Shown: positions 61,501 through 64,000 of the stretch, one piece after another
How the letters are laid out: the number at the start of each line of letters is the position of its first letter
Numbering within the stretch: the stretch's first letter is position 1
Position numbers and translations under genes: made by a program
Notes under the pieces: model-generated
What the model was told of the DNA's origin: nothing
Databases searched by the model: none
The model's input: only the letters and a program-made list of their open reading frames with translations
Assembly (NCBI GenBank): GCA_033063855.1
Contig: CP093831.1
Span: forward strand, 8,866,001-8,930,000
Direction of reading: 5' to 3'
Origin: Smittia aterrima
Lineage: Eukaryota > Arthropoda > Insecta > Diptera > Chironomidae
DNA: 64,000 nucleotides

Positions 61501-64000
61501 TGAGTATCTGCGTTCGAGTGGGCTGATTTTCGGTGCTTGCTCATTTGATCTTTGATTGATTGTGACTTCTGCGTATGAAGTTCTCGTCACTCCGCTTGGG
61601 AATTGGACTGAACACATGTAACGACCAGAATCATCAACAGTTGAGTAACGAATGATAAGTTCTTCTCCTGATGAGTAGGCATTGCGAGGAAGCTCAACAG
61701 CTCCCACTTTCGACCATGTCACGCGTCCTCTTGGTTGAGCTGAGCAACGAAGATGAATTTCGACTCCAGGCTCTCCTTCGAATTCGCTTGGTGAGATTGT
61801 AACAACACCTTCTGGATGATCTTGACGACCACGGATATAAACTTGAATCGTTTGATCAGCATCTCCAGCGCTGTTTTGAGCGTAGCAACGGTAAGATCCT
61901 TCATCAGATTTGCGCAACGAGTTGAATCTCAAATAACCATCGCGAAGAACGACATCAGATGAGATTGGACTGCCATCAAGTCTGCTCCATTCGAAACGAG
62001 GCTCAGGGCTTCCTGATCCTTCGCATCTAACTTCAGCGACTGAATATTCTTCTTGGGTGATGATTGAAGGAGTGACTCGGATTTGAGGAGCTCTCGGGTA
62101 TCCAGAATCTATTTTAGTAAGAAGAATTGTGTTAAAAAAATCATTTTGACTTGAGATCAACACAAAGAATTGTTCAGGGTTTAGATTTCTTCATACTTAT
62201 TAAATTTTTAAATTCCTCAGAGAAAGCTTTTCGAAAGTTAAAGAATTTTTAAATCAAAGACAACAATGAGTTTTCTTGGCTTACCTCCTCCAACAGTGAC
62301 CGTGACATTATCGCGAACGACTTCAGAGCCGCTTGAAGCTTGACAAACGTAAACTCCACTATCATCGACTTGAGCGTCTTGAATGAAGAGAGTGTCGTGA
62401 TCGGAGGTAACACGTTCGGAGAAAGCTCCGTCGTATTTGTACCAGCGAATTGCGACTGGAGCCTGGAAAGTAATTTCGTTTATTATTTGAAGTCTCTTTA
62501 AATTAAAAGATTTTGTTTACGTTATTGAGGATGAAGTAAGCGTTACAGTTGAACTCTGTCGTCTCTCCGATCTCGACAATCTTGATTTGCGGTGTGTTGA
62601 TGACAACTTTGATGCTCGGGATGTTAACTGGAGGTCTCGGTGGCGATGGAGTTGGGTAATCTTTAGAATAAGTTCACATTAAGTTTTGTAGTTTGATTTT
62701 AAAATTTCCAATGTAGTTTTAATCGGTTAATGAGATTTGGCTTGAAGAACAAACTTTTCGCCTTTCGTGGAATGAGGAAAGTTTAGTGTTTTAGTGAGAG
62801 AATAGAAAGCTTTTTGTGTGATCGTCTAAAATTCTCTAAGTGCTCTTGAATGATCCAATCTTCTTGTTAATCTCTAACTTGAACAATTTTGTGTTTAGTT
62901 TGTGACGAATTCAACAGAATTGAGAGACAAAAGACACGAGCTTTACAATATTTCAACGATTCTTTGTGTATTTACAACTTTGACAAACATGTGCGATTCT
63001 TAAAGTCTAATCGTTTTATTCCTACGGTTTCTACTTATCTCGATAACTACTTTGAATTTTGTTGACTCCCCCGAAAAGAAACAGGAAACAATTTGGAACG
63101 TTTCACTTTGAAATTTTTGATTATGAATAAACCCAAACGTTGCTGTAGTGAAGTTGTTTGAGGAAGCTTTCAAAAGCTCTGATAAAAAGCTCAAAAATTT
63201 CTGATTTAGAATTTTTTTTCATAAATATTTATTTTTTTATCATATTCGAGTAATTTTGAAAATTGATTCATTTCTTTTTAATCCTCATTGTAATCCATCA
63301 TTAAAGCAACGTTCATGTTTCATTATCTGAAACGTAAATTGACAGGACAAACAAAAACTACAAGCTCGAGGAATGAGTTTAAAAGGAAGCTTCGTATATC
63401 GAATCATATTTTCAGGAGGAAGGAAAAAAGGGATCGGAAAAATCATTCCTCGAGACAATCTAATCCCATTACTTGTGTTTATACGTCTTTGAAGTTCAAC
63501 AAGAAAAAAAATGAGAAATTAAAGAATAAAACCTTTGGAAACTTGCAAAATCCCCACGCGATTTCCACGTTTACTGATGATTTCATACTCGGCGTCTTTC
63601 GTATCGCTTGTATTGTAAAAAGTGATTGTGTATGGAGTGCAATTAATTGGCTTAATCCACGTCTGGTCCGATTCGGATAAAGCTTTCACCTCTCCTTGGC
63701 AAATATGTGAAATGTGATTTTTAAAATTTTTGTTTTTCCATTTGGATCTTCGCATGTAAAACTAAAATTTATTGCTCTCACTCGTGCAAAGAAAGTTTTA
63801 AACTGTTTCGTCTTTTAAGGATCAAAACGTGTTACGGGCTTTTAAATGCAGCGTAAGGAGAAAATGAATGGAGACTTTCTCAGATGAATTAATGAAACTC
63901 TTTGTTTTGTTAAAGTAAGAAAAAATTCGGAAAGTTTCATGCTTCGAGTGAGATTATTTGGCTTCGATACTCACCCACGCGCTCACGGCAATATTCTCCG
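52585..64000 (-). CDS. trol: perlecan (trol), C-terminal half, partial
   Basis: The exons are, from right to left: 63975-64000 (edge), 62521-62660, 62285-62462, 61426-62108, 61222-61369, 59839-61063, 59654-59781, 59490-59599, 59244-59409, 56156-56304, 54486-56096, 54329-54430, 53657-54272, 53440-53590 and 52585-52642. Every junction keeps the frame. The edge exon reads GEYCRERV, an EGF- or laminin-EGF-like end. A run of Ig domains follows, with a proline/arginine-rich RRPEPDH repeat inside one exon. Next come Ig, LamG, two EGF, LamG, two EGF and a last LamG, matching perlecan domains IV and V. The protein ends in an acidic tail (DDEDDDEDAIL). Perlecan is a secreted basement-membrane heparan sulfate proteoglycan. 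The N-terminal part lies outside the window. Confidence 0.95.
52990..53233 (-). other. possible alternative terminal exon of perlecan
   Basis: An AAAG acceptor would join in frame after the CC of exon 53440-53590. The frame encodes an acidic, Pro-rich segment (MYDDDFEDF, then FDEIEEPPPVHILYP) and stops at 52990. The acceptor's pyrimidine tract is weak. Confidence 0.3.
56305..57495. other. perlecan intron, left part
   Basis: The intron between exons 59244-59409 and 56156-56304 begins here. A minus frame at 57033-57347 is open, but no clear splice frame links it to perlecan. Otherwise the sequence is AT-rich. Confidence 0.4.
57496..57708 (-). other. candidate cassette exon of perlecan encoding an LDLa-like module
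   Basis: The 213-base stretch has an acceptor (CTAAAG) and a donor (GTTTGT), and it can be inserted between exons 59244-59409 and 56156-56304 without changing frame. It encodes 71 residues. Six cysteines lie at LDLa spacing (x6, x5, x6, x5, x9), with CNG--NC in the place of CDG--DC. The acidic calcium-binding residues of the usual DGSDE are replaced by NKWNSSND. Confidence 0.5.
58158..58251. mobile_element. 94-bp MITE with 12-bp terminal inverted repeats
   Basis: The ends read TAGGGTGACTAG and CTAGTCACCCTA, a perfect 12-base inverted repeat. The outer TA on each side could be a TA target-site duplication, as for Tc1/mariner-type elements. The inside is AT-rich and non-coding. It lies in the large perlecan intron. 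Confidence 0.65.
59164..59243 (-). other. Arg/Asn-rich read-through frame at a perlecan donor
   Basis: If the GTGAGT donor after exon 59244-59409 is not used, the frame continues for about 25 residues rich in Arg and Asn (REYRRRRQNRR, then ARRRRTNNNNRD) and stops. It may be an alternative end or simply intron. Confidence 0.25.
60292..60380 (-). repeat. 21-bp tandem repeat encoding RRPEPDH in perlecan
   Basis: A 21-base unit is repeated about four times almost perfectly and keeps the frame. It adds seven-residue RRPEPDH blocks to a linker between Ig domains. Confidence 0.9.
62661..63532. other. perlecan intron before the 62521-62660 exon
   Basis: This part of the 1.3-kb intron is AT-rich. 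A minus frame at 63000-63194 lacks domain signals. I see no further gene. Confidence 0.4.
63533..63694 (-). other. candidate cassette exon of perlecan, unknown fold
   Basis: The 162-base stretch has an acceptor (GCCAAG) and a donor (GTTTTA). It is a multiple of three and phase-compatible between the edge exon and exon 62521-62660. It encodes 54 residues with NCT and NTS glycosylation-like sites and one cysteine. No known domain is recognised. Confidence 0.4.

Overview
The window is nuclear DNA from an insect. Genes have short introns of mostly 50-70 bp with GT-AG ends, and the proteins match insect versions of conserved eukaryotic genes. The window also holds a tandem odorant-receptor cluster and the 3' half of a perlecan (trol) gene. 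The compact introns, AT-rich intergenic DNA and receptor type suggest a nematoceran fly, perhaps a chironomid midge; that placement is inference. All exon joins were built by eye from splice signals and reading-frame continuity. No transcript data or database search was used.

Layout. 1-2.1 kb: a small four-helix membrane protein and two related small basic orphan proteins. 2.1-13.4 kb: EDRF1 (-), HERC4 (RCC1-HECT ubiquitin ligase, +) and GPR155/LYCHOS (PIN-type transporter fold plus DEP, +). 14.0-15.7 kb: a DRC10/IQCD-like axonemal protein (-). 15.9-20.4 kb: three tandem odorant receptors (-), each with an initiator-like element at the same distance from its ATG. 20.8-25.0 kb: a SMYD4-like SET/MYND protein (-), coproporphyrinogen oxidase (-) and CHMP5 (+). 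25.2-31.3 kb: CEP290 (-), with a perfect RFX X-box just upstream. 32.7-33.1 kb: an orphan secreted peptide. 35.4-35.8 kb: a Yippee-like zinc protein (-). 35.8-41.7 kb: the longest gene-free stretch. 41.8-51.9 kb: TCF25 (+), Arp3 (-), PA2G4 (+), a MIC13/QIL1-like gene (-) and NAE1/APP-BP1 (+). 52.6-64.0 kb: the C-terminal half of perlecan (-), which runs off the right edge.

Gene relations. There is no operon. Several pairs are divergent over short spacers and may share promoters: EDRF1/HERC4, CPOX/CHMP5, Arp3/PA2G4 and MIC13/NAE1. NAE1 and perlecan meet tail to tail. DRC10 and CEP290 are both ciliary genes, and an X-box or near X-box lies upstream of each.

Most interesting points. Perlecan introns contain two phase-compatible, multiple-of-three candidate cassette exons; one encodes a six-cysteine LDLa-like module lacking the usual acidic calcium-binding residues. 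Perlecan also has possible alternative C-termini, one Arg-rich and one acidic. The outer two receptors show a sharply bounded near-identity tract that suggests gene conversion. Two related tRNA-like elements sit in PA2G4 introns, and a 94-bp MITE lies in a perlecan intron. I found no CRISPR array, rRNA, intact tRNA gene or autonomous transposon.
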